From: Merluccius polli
Lineage: Eukaryota; Chordata; Actinopteri; Gadiformes; Merlucciidae
DNA length: 64,000 nt
Direction: 5' to 3'
Assembly: GCA_030340625.1 (NCBI GenBank)
Contig: JAOPHQ010002276.1
Coordinates: 714,501 to 778,500, forward strand
Position 1 is the first letter of the stretch. Each line of letters opens with the position of its first letter. Made by a program: the position numbers and the translations under genes. Positions 10,955-21,813 of this stretch are shown here, piece by piece. Below the pieces are notes generated by a model that was not told where the DNA came from, ran no database searches, and saw only the letters and a list, made by a program, of their open reading frames with translations.

Positions 10955-11528
10955 TGTTGTTAAAAACAAAAAGACGGACGATGGTAAAAGAGAAGAGGCC
11001 GGCACAACGAAAGAGGTTTCACCTATGTGTCTAGTTTTATTTAGTAATTAGCAATACAATTACAACATCTGATCAAAATGAGCAAAGAGTGTGAGGGGCG
11101 CTAGCCGTCTAGTACTAGAGTCTGAAAAAGGGACAGAGACACCTTAGCATAGAGCTTGTCTCCGGGGAAGCGCGCTGGGGGGGGGGGGGGGGGGGGCTGA
11201 GTCTTCTCTATATAGCCAGGGCTTCGCCCAGCTGATTTCAGCCCGCCCAGCTGGTTTCTGTCATGAGGTGTCGTTCCCCTTTGTTACCCCAGACAGTGGG
11301 GTGCGTTGTTTGTTGTGGGTGTTTCCTGTTATCTCCGAGTGCTGTCTGGTCCAGTTTTCACTTTGTCATTGTGACAGTTCTTATTTTGACAGTTTGGGCC
11401 TGTCATTTTTGGGTGGTGTCAAGTCCAATTCTGGTCTCCTCCTTGTGACAGCTATACTTAGCCATCCTTGTATGTACAGTCCGTGTTATCAAACAACAAT
11501 CTCTTAGGGGGTCAATTTTTCAACAACA
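10955..11528 (-). repeat. ERV-A 5' LTR
   Basis: Near-identical to 5726-6298, with TGTTGTT...AACAACA ends. It carries the longer G-run (11178-11197). Confidence 0.9.
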
Positions 11529-11723
11529 GGTGGATCTGGGAGAGGGTGGAGGGGGGGGTGTTGTGGCTGAGGGAGGGTGGAGGGTGAATGTCATCGTCGA
11601 TGGGGGAGGGGGAAAGGGGGTGGCCGCTCACATCGTCGATGGGGAGGGCTGCGGCCTAACACCCCTCTTTGCCCCTCCCCTCCCACTAGGGACCTTACCA
11701 CCAGCCAAACATGGTAATATACA

Positions 11724-11724
<1 letters not shown>
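11529..11724. other. GC-rich flank, unidentified
   Basis: G-rich sequence with CATCGTCGATGGGG repeated (about 11592 and 11630). No coding signal. It continues the pre-insertion site of ERV-A. Confidence 0.4.

Positions 11725-11783
<59 letters not shown>
11725..11783. repeat. (TA)n microsatellite
   Basis: About 29 uninterrupted TA dinucleotides. It abuts the truncated end of the piggyBac relic. Confidence 0.97.
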
Positions 11784-11785
<2 letters not shown>

Positions 11786-11837
11786 ACTACTGACTTCTGT
11801 GACTGTTTTTCTGTGACACCAATACTAATACTTACCG

Positions 11838-12440
11838 ACTATGCTAATCCCCTGTCCAAAGGTCGTTGCCCTTTCCAGCAGTATTTGCCCAGCAAGCCAG
11901 CAAAATGTGGGATCAAGTCATGGGGGGCCTGCAACGCCAAATCCAGCTACGCTTGGAAGATGCAAGTCTACACCGGGAAGCCGACTAGTGGAGGTCCAGA
12001 GAAGAACCAGGGGATGTGGGTTGTGCTTGATGTGACAGAGGGACTGAGGGGTCACAATGTCACATGTGACAATTTCTTCACCTCGTATGAACTCGGACGA
12101 CAGCTCCTGAAGAGGAAGATCACCATGGTTGGCACGGATCGAAAGAACAAGGCTGAGCTCCCACCTGCACTGCTTGCATCAAAGGAAAGAGAGGTCCTCT
12201 CATCCAAGTTCGCCTTCACGCCCACCACCACTGTCGTTTCCTACCTCCCACAGAAAAACAAGAATGTGGTACTTCTGAGCACACTGCACGCAGAGGCTGA
12301 AATTAGCTATCACTAGGACAGGTAGCCAGTCATCATCCTAGACTACAACTGCAACAAAGGAGGTGTGGACAACAGATAAGGTGATGTACAGCTGCAGAAG
12401 GATAACCCCCGCTGGCCCGTGGTCAGTTACATTTTGTTTG
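11838..12440 (+). pseudogene. piggyBac-type transposase fragment
   Basis: The middle of a PiggyBac (PGBD4-like) transposase. It reads KGRCPFQQYLPSKP, KMQVYTGK, VVLDVTEGLRGHNVTCDNFF (second catalytic Asp in CDNFF), LLKRKITMVGT and VVLLSTLH. A stop follows at 12314-12316; homology continues in other frames (DYNCNKGGVDN) and ends near 12440. The N-terminus, including the first Asp, is missing and replaced by the (TA)n tract. Neither TTAA-flanked end is visible. It is unrelated in detail to the piggyBac at 19015 and clearly dead. Confidence 0.85.
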
Positions 12441-12670
12441 TGAAGAAGGAGCTGCATGTAATCTTGCTGCTGGTGATTACAGAATGAATCAGAACTTGTG
12501 TTATAGCATTTCTGTTGAGAGTTAATTCCAATAGCTAGCATAATTTGAGTGTGTACCTATTGCTGCTAAGTAGGCAATTCAGCCAGTTTCGGCTACTCTG
12601 GTGTATTCAATAGAGTTGATTGTGGGGCAGAGCTAGGACTGCATTAGCCACATCTCTTTACTTAAGGACT
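12441..12670. other. Unassigned sequence left of the nest
   Basis: No protein or repeat recognised. It ends at the left copy of the target duplication ATTCATAG (12671-12678). Confidence 0.4.
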
Positions 12671-13077
12671 ATTCATAGCAGTGGAGGCTTCTCCATTGAA
12701 GAGAGGGAGGAAGATCCTCCTTAACATTGTTGAGAATAAAAAATGTAGATTGCCCAGACTATTGTAATGAATTAATGCCCTTAAATATGACTACTTTATT
12801 GCCTTTGAATATATAATGTTTGTTTCCCTGGGTAAAGGGACATTAGCACCCCCTATCGCCTATTGACAATTATTTCAGGTTGGAACGTCCTCCCTCCGTC
12901 TCCATTGACACCCATTCATTTCCCCGAAAGTACTGGCGGCCGGTGGATAACATGGTTTTCAATGGGAGAGAGGAGGAAAATCCTCCTCTGAGTGGGTGGG
13001 ACCTTAAGGGGTCTGATTTGCTCAAAAATCTATCCGTATGCGCTATGAACCAATAAGCAGGATCCCTGGCTGTTGAG

Positions 13078-13185
13078 CAGTGTTGCCAGATTGGTCAGAT
13101 TTCCCACCAAATTGGGCTACTTTTAACCATGTTAGGCTGGAAAAATTATCATTGGGCAGGAAATCTGCCCAATCTGGCAACGCTG
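13078..13185. mobile_element. Short palindromic MITE-like repeat
   Basis: The inverted ends are CAGTGTTGCCAGATTGG and the complement of CAGCGTTGCCAGATTGG, and the interior is almost wholly self-complementary (GGGCAGGAAATCTGCCC). No exact target duplication is visible, so it may be old or part of the surrounding element. Confidence 0.6.
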
Positions 13186-13904
13186 TCGATAACAAACCCG
13201 GTCTGCATTGCCGCGGTGCTCAGTCTAAAAAGACGCAGAGCAAGTGGAATCTGCGATAGCAAGATCCTAAATGCACAATGGAAACATTGGAAACGGAGGA
13301 CATTGTTAATGTTTTATTACAAAAAGCATTCCATTCATTCAGTTACAGTGCTAAGTTAGCGACCAAAGAAAGAGGTAGGCCACTTCCCAAAATCGAGGTC
13401 ACCAAAAGTAATGGCAACGTCAGTGTTGTGAGTGCTACATGGTTTGCTAGGTAAGCATGGCTTACTGGTAGCATTACAAGCAATCGACTTTATTGCTGGC
13501 CTTGTTTGCTTATGAATAATAGCAAATCTCCAACGTGGGCTGTTCATGGTTTCACTGTAGGGTTCCCGCAGGGTCTTAAAAAGTCTTAAAAGCATTGAAT
13601 TTCTGAATTTGGAAATAATACCTTAAAAAGACTTGGAAAAAGTCTTGAATTTTGATATCTGGGTCTTAAAAATTGTGCTGTATGTAACTTATCTGTATCG
13701 CATTTCTCATCAAAAGTTTAATTTCTCAACCACAATTATTTTGATCAAATAACGTAAATGAAGATAAATAGATACGAACTTCATTCAAATCCAGTTGTCA
13801 TAGCATCAATGGTACATGTAGTGCAATTACCTAAAGAGAGTAAATTAAAAGAGCCAATAACAGAACGCAACGCAGCCCCGGGGACAATTCTCCGAATTCT
13901 CTGA

Positions 13905-14554
13905 CTGATTCACACTCCACTGTTGTTTGTGGTCTGTGTTTGTGTTGGGTGCTGTTAGCATAGACATCTTATACATAGACGGAGCATTGGCTGCTGTGGC
14001 GCGAGAAATTCGGCGGCCATCTTGGAGTGGTGATGGGGGAGGGGAGCAGCATAGATTGACAGTTGACACGTATGGCCAGGAGAAGAAAACAAGGATGCCG
14101 AGCTGGTGTTCAGCTATTCCTGCTCAAATGAGCGGACGGTCGAAAATAGAAATCACAGGATTACTTCTCACAAGTAAGATTTAACATTACCGTACTATTG
14201 GTTGTATTTTGTGAAAATACGGTATTACATGCCAAAACATGTGTCCTTTATCATAGCTACACGTATGACAAAAAAACCGTGTGAAAATCAGTGAGGTATG
14301 ATTAATTAAATGCGCCGACAGTTCATTGCTCCTGCCAAACGAATGACACTGAGTGGAGCGGATCACCACTCCAAGATGGCGGCTCCGAATCTCGTCAGCG
14401 CCAGTAGGCAGTAGCATTCGATGCTCCGTCTATGTATAAGATGTCTATGGCCGTTAGCGCGAGTTAGCGCTGTTTTCTTCTTTATTTTTAACGGCGGTTG
14501 ACATCCAGCTTATTGGTGCATTACCGCCACCTTCTGTTCTGGAGTGTGAATCAT
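13905..14554. mobile_element. Two concentric fold-back MITEs
   Basis: The outer pair is TGATTCACACTCCA at 13905 with its exact complement ending at 14554. The inner pair (13959-14449) is CATAGACATCTTATACATAG with its complement, continued by a second inverted block (GGCCATCTTGGAGTGGTGA at about 14015 and its complement at 14367-14385), giving arms near 95 bp. No transposase. Target duplications are not clear for either, so the boundaries are those of the inverted repeats. Confidence 0.72.
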
Positions 14555-14606
14555 TTTTATTTTATTTGTATTTAACCTGTACAGGAGTACTATGGACTGC
14601 TATTTT

Positions 14607-14607
<1 letters not shown>

Positions 14608-14656
<49 letters not shown>

Positions 14657-14670
14657 TAATAATAAATAAT
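14608..14670. repeat. (TAA)n microsatellite
   Basis: About 20 TAA/AAT triplets with one interruption near 14653. Confidence 0.95.
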
Positions 14671-15145
14671 CATATGAAGTAGGCGATTTTAAAAATGTGA
14701 GTTTTGAGGAGTGACTTGAAAGAATAAATGGAATTGTTGAATAAACGAATACGCTGAAATTCAAGGATTTAATTTTTCTTTGCCGGTAGGGATGTGAAAT
14801 AGGCCGAGAAATAGGTATTCATTTGTTGTTGGTTTTTTTTAAGTACTTTATTTATAGATTTTCAATTTACAAAACAAAGAATGACAAAGATACAATGTAT
14901 TACAAACCCACCCCATCCCACCCACCAAGGCTCAAGAAAAGAAAAACCAAAGAACAAAACACAAAACAAACAAAACAAAAACAAAAAAAGTAGAGGTAAG
15001 TACACAAAATATAGTTACAAACGTTTCCTGTATAACACTTTACAATGCTCAAAAAGGGAATATCCTGTAACGTTATACCACATATATTATCATACCATAC
15101 ATCAGTAGATCCAGTTGGCAGTACATCGATATGTAAAGAATTACA

Positions 15146-15709
15146 TCATGCGAAGGATACATTTTCAACAAATTCTATAAAGGGGGCCCATGTTTTAGTG
15201 TATCTGTCCCGTGAATTACTCCGATTATATCTCAACTTCTCTAATGGGATCACAGAGAGTACCTCTTTGACCCAGTGTCTAAACGAGGGGGGTGTTACAG
15301 ACTTCCAGTGCAAAATAATTTGTCTCCGGGCTAGTAGTGTAATAAATGCTACAGCATTTACCTGGGGGACAGCAAATTGTTCTTCTGATGGGAATACCCC
15401 GAAAATAGCAACTGTTGGATCGGGATTCACTGTTCTGTCACAAATGGAGGAGATTGCTTCAAAGACCCTGACCCAGAAGTTATTAAGTGAATTGCAAGAC
15501 CAAAACATATGACCTAATTTAGCTGGACTGTGGCCACACCTCGGACACACAGGATTGGTGCCAGGATATATTTTGGCCAGTTTCTCGGGTGAATAATGCA
15601 ACCGATGCACAATTTTTAATTGAATAAGACCGTGTTTTAAGCATAAAGAGGTGGTATGTATGCGTTTTAAGCTACATTGCCATGTCTCGTCAGACAGTGC
15701 AACACCTAG
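15146..15709 (-). pseudogene. L1-like ORF2 C-terminal region
   Basis: The last domain of the L1-like ORF2 protein. It has LGVALSDETWQ at the joint, then IQLKIVHRLHYSPEKLAKIYPG, a zinc-type cluster CPRCGHSPAKLGHMFWSC (C-x2-C...H-x4-C) and a basic tail. It continues the reading that stops at 21814, LINE-B having been inserted between the Asp-Leu of WEEDL and the Gly that follows. The stop is at about 15146, and the remaining bases to 14825 are 3' untranslated. Confidence 0.85.
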
Positions 15710-15902
15710 GCTTGAGCCATTCGGGCGCATGCGTACGCAGCGACCGGCAGCATAGTAGTAGGGTCACGGTCTGTCTGTTTGTTTTGTCTGTTTTTGGAAG
15801 TTATTTTAGTGCTCTCTCATATTCGATCGTAGTTTCTAACGCATATCCACAACTTCAACGCATGATTAGCCCTGCAGCGATCGTTTTCCCTGATCAGTTA
15901 AA

Positions 15903-18855
15903 ATGATTTGGACTGTTGGATGTATACTTCTGGTGGTGGTGTGGGAGACTTTCCATTTGGCGGAGGCCGTGTGCGGCACCTCTCAGCCTCGGATTTTATA
16001 CAGCCGGGACTATCTGTTGAAGTTCGATCAACCAGCGAACTCTAGACCACCTCCAGATCTAATCTTCCCGAACATCGCCGACACCAAATGGCAGTATGGA
16101 ACGAGTGGGAGCTCTACAAACGCACAGCGTCGGAGAACACGGAAGCGGGGTAGGAGAGGTGGATTACGCGAGCGAGCGAGGCGGCCTCTGTCGCGCGTTC
16201 CCTTGCCTTCTATCATCCTCGCTAACATGCAGTCCCTCCGAAACAAGTCTGATGAACTGCAAGCCCATGTCCGACACCAACATGAATTCAAAGAAGCCTG
16301 TATCCTGGCCCTGACTGAAACATGGTTGGGAGAAATGGACTCGGACGCTGGCATTGCATTGGATGGCTTTAGTGCACCTTTTCGCATGGATCGGGTCGCA
16401 GCTAACACTGGCAAATCGCGAGGGGGGCGGGGTGTGTCTGTACATAAATGAGCGCTGGTGCAAAACAACACTAGTGAGAGAAAAGCTGTGTACAAAAGAC
16501 ATTGAACTGCTCTCAGTCTCCATGCGCCCCTTCTATCTACCCAGAGAATTCCCGCAGATTTTCGTAACTATTGTTTACATTCACCCGAAGGCTAACGAAA
16601 GCACTGCCCTAGAATTAATCCATAGCACTGTTCAGAAATTACAAGCACTGTCCCCCGACGCCCCAAACCTAATTTTAGGTGACTTCAATCACTGTTCACT
16701 GAACAAAACTCTAAAATGTTTTTATAAATATGTTTCTTGCCCAACTAGAAATGGGAAGATTCTTGATCAGTGTTATGGCTCCATCAAAGGTGCTTATGAA
16801 TCTGTCCCTCTCCCTCCCCTGGGTTCTGCCGATCACAACTGTGTGCATCTTATACCAGCGTATCGCACTTGTCTACAGAGGGGGAAAGTGGAAACTAGGC
16901 AAGTGAAAGCCTGGTCTGAAGAGGCTACACTGGCCCTGCAAGGCTGCTTGGACTGTACCTTGTGGGAGGAGTTTGTAAATTCCTCTCGGGACATAGATGA
17001 ACTCACCGAAGTGGTCAGCTCGTGGGTTGCATATTGTGAGGACACTGTAATTCCTAAAAATGTTGTCAAAATATACCCCAATAACAAGCCATGGGTGAGA
17101 AAACAACTTAAAGACCTGCTGAAAAAGAAAAAGCTAGCATTCAGACAAAATAACCTTCAGGAATTGCACAGAATCCAAAAGGAAATCAAATGTGAAATCA
17201 AAAGGGCTAAATGGGACTATAAACTTAAAGTGGAACACAAACTGAGCAATAACCTCCTTGGCTCAGCATGGGACAGCATTAAAACAATGGTGGGTCAAAA
17301 CGACAAAACAAAGAAAAAGGTGGCATTGAAAGGCTTCGCCTCAGACATATCCCTGGCCCAAGAACTAAATCAATTTTATTCAAGATTTGACAAACATGAC
17401 TTCAGCAACGAAATGACTGGCCAAAAACAGTCTTTACTGTCCCTGTCCCAATCAGCTGTCTGTTTCCCTGCACAGAGTGTTGTGAACACTTTTACACACT
17501 GTAAAGCCAGAACAAGTCCAGGCCCAGATAACATTGGCAGCCGCGTTCTTTCTTGTTGTGCAGAACAGTTAGACCCAATTTTTAATTTTATTTTTAATCA
17601 ATCATTGTGCCAACAGAAGGTCCCTGACTTATGGAAACAGTCAACTATAGTCCCTGTTGCTAAGATTAGCCACCCAAAGACTTTTAATGACTACAGACCC
17701 ATTGCCCTTACATCACTTGTGATGAAGTCCTTTGAAAAACTGGTCAAACGACAACTGACACTTAGGACGGAGAGCCTTCTCGACCCACTACAGTTTGCAT
17801 ATAGGCTCAACAGAGGGGTCCAGGATGCAACTGTAACAGTACTCAACCTCATCCTTAAACACCTTGAGGGCAGCAAAAACCATGCCAGACTACTGTTTGT
17901 GGACTTCTCGTCAGCCTTTAACACCATTCAGCCCCACCTGCTGGTTGAGAAGCTCTTGCATCAGTTCCAACTGGAGGCCAACCTTGTGGGCTGGGTATTA
18001 GACTTTCTCACAAACAGATCACAGCGAGTGAGAGTCAACGGTCATCTCTCTGACTTGGCCCTCACATCAACTGGCTCACCACAGGGGTGTGTCCTCTCCC
18101 CCCTCCTCTACATTCTGTACACAAATGACTGTCGCTCTGTGACTGATAACCGACACTTTGTGAAGTTTGCCGATGATACGGTTATTGTTAGCTTACTGAA
18201 CAATGAAGAACACTCACACGGACCGGTCATTGACCATTTTTCAACATGGTGTCAGGATGCTTTTCTTGAACTGAATGCCTCTAAGACCAAGGACATGTGC
18301 ATTGACTTCAGGCATAATGTTTGTAACACGGAAAAAACTAATATAAATGGTCAGGAAATAGAGGTTGTCAAAGAGTACAAGTATTTAGGGTCTATTATTG
18401 ACGATAAGTTGTGTTTTGAGCCAAATACTAGTCTGCTTTGCAAGAAAGGCCAGCAGCGCCTGCACTGCCTTAGGAAGCTAGCCAAATTTAATGTGGACAA
18501 GACTTTGATGACCCTTTTTTATAGGTCCTTTGTTGAGTCAGTTGTCACCTTCTCTTTAATATGTTGGTATGGGTCTATCTCTGTAAAACAAAAAAACTCC
18601 CTTTCCAAGCTTATTAAGATGAGTAGCCGCATCACAGGCGTTAAACAGAAAGGTCTAGAGGAAATTTATCAGAAGCAGGTGCTCAGAAGGGTTGATTCTA
18701 TCCTGTCAGGTAGTTTTCATCGCCTACAGGCTGAATTCCAGATGTTGCCATCTGGATCACGCTTCAAACTCCCCAACTGTAGAACAAACAGATACAAACA
18801 TTATTTTGTTCCGTCAGCCATCTTACTTCTGAACTCTACAAAAAAACACAGATAA
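15903..18855 (+). pseudogene. LINE-B ORF2: endonuclease and reverse transcriptase, one frame break
   Basis: The protein that nicks target DNA and reverse-transcribes the LINE RNA. It opens at 15903 with a hydrophobic stretch (GCILLVVVWETFHLAEAV), a basic RRRTRKRGRRGG patch, then the endonuclease (ANMQSLRNKSDEL, LTETWLGEMD, GGGVCLYIN, ILGDFNH, GSADHN). The RT has TSPGPDNIG, LLFVDFSSAFNT, TGSPQGCVLSPLL and the catalytic FADDTVIV, followed by KTKDMCIDF. The stop is at 18853-18855. The frame breaks once, in the G-rich stretch 16421-16432, so residues before and after lie in different frames. No ORF1 of its own is visible. Apart from that break the gene looks intact, so the insertion is fairly young. 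Confidence 0.85.
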
Positions 18856-19014
18856 GCCCTCCCACACGCTTTCATACTTTTTGAATATGATGACGAGCCT
18901 TTTATTTATTTTATCATATTTTCATTGTCTTTTAGGAGCCTCTTATTTATTTTATCTATTTTATCGTATTCTTATTGGTTTTTAACTATGCCTGCTAAGC
19001 AGGCATTCTCTTAA

Positions 19015-21050
19015 CCCTATAACGCCAAACGTATCATATGTGATACATGAGTTTTTGAGCCCTCCACATGAGCAGTGTGACAATTTTTTCCCTGAAAAAC
19101 CCGATGTATACAATTATATACATGCAATACACGGATAATCCACCAGGGGGCAGTCATTTCCTCACTAGAGTGCTTTCCAGCCATGCTACAAGATTGACAC
19201 TAACCAGTAATTGGACACATGTGGTTATTGCAGAAGAAGTTTGCCAATTTTGAAAAGATTAAGGTAAGAAACAAATTAATTTTTTTCTGAAACATCAATA
19301 GGAACAGTTACTGGGTTGATGCAATGTGAAATTACTTAATATTTCATAATATATGGTTTAGTAAAACCGTGTTAAAAATGACGTATCAAATTTGATACAG
19401 CGGGTGTATAAGGTCATGTAACTCTAAATTAGTCAATTGTCATTTTATTGTATTTCATGCATTATAAATAACATCAAGCAACATACAGTCTTTTTATTTT
19501 TCAAGTAAACTAATTAAATGTTTAAATTACATTATTTGGTACATTCAGAGCAAAGAATTAGATATGCAACTTGCTGTATCATGATGATTGATGACTAGTT
19601 GGGTGTTGCATTGGTATGATTGATAGCAACTTAGTTTTGCTTACTGATTTCACTAAAACTGACCAATTCAAAGAAAAAATACACAATAATCTGTTTTTTG
19701 TGTGCATGTGTGTTTTAGATGGCAAAAAAATACAGTTTTGAAGATGCTCTGAAGATGATTCTGGATGGGAATTCAAGTGACATGGAGCAGCTCGGGGAAG
19801 ATGAGGATGAGGAGGAGGAGGAGGAGGAGGATGAGGAATGGACTCCTGCAAGGATTGGGGAAAACCCAGATAGTAGTGATGATGAGGAAGAGGAAAACCC
19901 AGATGGTAATGATGCTGATGAAGGCCCAGAAGTCCCAGAAGTCCCAGAAGAGGACACAACACCAAAGCAGTTGGCAAGGGGCAAAGTGAAAATGAAGGAG
20001 TATCGGTGGAGAAGAAAACAGTTTGAACCTCCATCTGTTGAGTTTGTGGAATGTGTTGAGGAAGACTCTGAAGAGAGGTTTGACTGGACACCATACATGT
20101 ATTTCAAAGATTTTGTGACTGAGGAAATGCTACAGGAAATTGCAGAAGAAACAAACTTGTACAGTGTGCAGAAAAATGGAAAGTCAGTGAACACAAATGC
20201 CCAAGAAATTGAGCAAATTCTGGGTATGTACATGCACATGGGGTTAGTACAGATGCCCAATGTACGAGCTTACTGGGAGATGGAGACAAGGTACCTCCCA
20301 GTGTGTGATGTGATGTCACGGGGGCGATTCCTGAATTTGCTGACACTGATTCACTTTCAGGACAACCTCAATGTGTCTGAGGATGCAAAAAAGGATAAAG
20401 TGTGGAAACTCAGACCATGGTTAGAGAAACTACGCCAACGATTTCTTTGCATACCTCCTGAAGAATGTCACGCTGTTGATGAAATCATGGTGCCTTTCAA
20501 AGGAAAATCACATCTACGATGCTACATGCCAGGAAAACCTCACAAGTGGGGGTTCAAGATGTGGGGACGTGCCGGCCAAAGTGGCTATCTCTATGACTTT
20601 GACGTGTGCCAAGGGAGAGAAAACGCGACAGAGATGCAAGCACTGCGTAGGCCACTTTGCCCATGTGTACTGTCAGAAATGCAAAGTGCATCTTTGTCTG
20701 AACAAGGACAGAAACTGTTTTCAAGCCTACCATCACTCAAAATAAAAAGGTTGTGAACCGCAAAATGAGTAAAAAAACCTGAAATGTTATGTCTTCCAGA
20801 TTTCCACCCTGCCAGTTCCATTGCTGCATTGTTTTTGTTGGATTTGTTGGATTTGTTTGTGTATTTTCTGTTCAAGAAAAAAAAGAATTGTTGAGCATTG
20901 TGACCCGCTGTATCAAATATGATACAAATTAAAACTCCTATATGGAAATTGATATTTGAAATTTTTTTTTTTTTGTTTGTTCAGAAGGACCAATAAAGGC
21001 TCCAGTTTCAAAGAATTGGAATTTTCTGTCAATTATTTAATGGTTTGGGC
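19015..21050 (+). mobile_element. piggyBac element, internally deleted, right end lost
   Basis: The left end is TTAA (19011-19014) followed by CCCTATAACGCCAAACG, the canonical piggyBac target and CCC start. Palindromic subterminal motifs GTATCATATGTGATAC and GTATCAAATTTGATAC occur near both ends (19032, 19383, 20914). On the right the sequence stops at GGTTTGGGC (21042-21050), short of an expected GGG-TTAA end, and runs into an inverted LINE-B fragment. It was inserted in the 3' UTR of LINE-B. Confidence 0.85.
19719..20756 (+). pseudogene. piggyBac transposase, N-terminal half fused to C-terminal zinc domain
   Basis: A 345-codon frame. It starts with an acidic, Glu/Asp-rich N-terminus (about residues 20-75), followed by the DDE_Tnp_1_7 N-terminal part (FDWTPYMYFKDF, VRAYWEMETRYLP, VMSRGRFLNLL) and the first catalytic Asp in HAVDEIMVPFKGK. 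After CQGRE (about 20620) a deletion removes the second and third acidic residues. The C-terminal Cys-rich zinc domain is still present but in another frame: CKHCVGHFAHVYCQKC...CLNKDRNCFQAYH, ending at 20745. So the printed tail of the long frame is not real protein homology. It cannot be catalytically active. Confidence 0.85.
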
Positions 21051-21377
21051 TTTGTATCTGTTTGTTCTACAGTTGGGGAGTTTGAAGCGTGATCCAGATG
21101 GCAACATCTGGAATTCAGCCTGTAGGCGATGAAAACTACCTGACAGGATAGAATCAACCCTTCTGAGCACCTGCTTCTGATAAATTTCCTCTAGACCTTT
21201 CTGTTTAACGCCTGTGATGCGGCTACTCATCTTAATAAGCTTGGAAAGGGAGTTTTTTGTTTTACAGAGATAGACCCATACCAACATATTAAAGAGAAGG
21301 TGACAACTGACTCAACAAAGGACCTATAAAAAAGGGTCATCAAAGTCTTGTCCACATTAAATTTGGCTAGCTTCCTA
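21051..21377 (-). repeat. Inverted 3' fragment of LINE-B
   Basis: The reverse complement of LINE-B bases about 18471-18798, matching almost base for base, including the ORF2 C-terminus (GVKQKGLEEIYQKQ). It directly follows the broken right end of piggyBac. Confidence 0.93.
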
Positions 21378-21380
21378 GTT

Positions 21381-21809
21381 GCTCAGAAGGGTTGATTCTA
21401 TCCTGTCAGGTAGTTTTCATCGCCTACAGGCTGAATTCCAGATGTTGCCATCTGGATCACGCTTCAAACTCCCCAACTGTAGAACAAACAGATACAAACA
21501 TTATTTTGTTCCGTCAGCCATCTTACTTCTGAACTCTACAAAAAAACACAGATAAGCCCTCCCACACGCTTTCATACTTTTTGAATATGATGACGAGCCT
21601 TTTATTTATTTTATCATATTTTCATTGTCTTTTAGGAGCCTCTTATTTATTTTATCTATTTTATCGTATTCTTATTGGTTTTTAACTATGCCTGCTAAGC
21701 AGGCATTCTCTTAACTGTGTGTGTGTTGTGTGATTGTGTGTACCTGTACTATTGCTGCACAACAAATTGCCCCATTGGGGGACAAATAAAAGTCACTTAC
21801 TTACTTACT
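21381..21809 (+). repeat. Direct second copy of the LINE-B 3' end
   Basis: It repeats LINE-B from base 18681 through the TTAA at 21711-21714 and on to the poly(CTTA) tail, the tail being the only one present. With the preceding inverted piece it has the inverted-then-direct form produced by twin priming; 118 bases are present in both pieces. Confidence 0.9.
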
Positions 21810-21813
21810 TAGG

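Larger units (their letters stand above)
5726..11528 (-). mobile_element. ERV-A: 5.8-kb deleted provirus with two LTRs
   Basis: Two nearly identical LTRs (5726-6298 and 10955-11528) bound a minus-strand provirus with gag, the end of pol and env. LTR ends are TGTTGTT and AACAACA, and the 4-bp flanking duplication is GGTG (5722-5725, 11529-11532), the size made by MLV-type integrases. The tRNA-Trp primer site lies beside the right LTR, as expected for the 5' end. Capsid, nucleocapsid, protease, reverse transcriptase, RNase H and the N-terminus of integrase are missing. The C-terminal integrase and the CX6CC-type Env put it with gamma/epsilon-like fish retroviruses. Confidence 0.88.
15711..21809 (+). 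mobile_element. LINE-B: near full-length non-LTR retrotransposon
   Basis: It begins after TAGG (15707-15710) and ends in a (CTTA)n tail followed by TAGG (21810-21813). The host reading frame of the L1 resumes exactly there. It has a 5' leader, one ORF2 with endonuclease and RT, and a short 3' UTR ending GGGGGACAAATAAAAGTCACTTACTTACTT. The 3' UTR is split at a TTAA (19011) by piggyBac, and the duplicated, partly inverted segment 21051-21714 lies before the final tail. The clade is not certain; the RT style resembles jockey-superfamily fish LINEs. Confidence 0.85.

Noticed and set aside
19579..20260. Ser-rich minus-strand frames opposite the piggyBac N-terminus
   Set aside because: Antisense of the GAG/GAT-rich acidic region; no homology.
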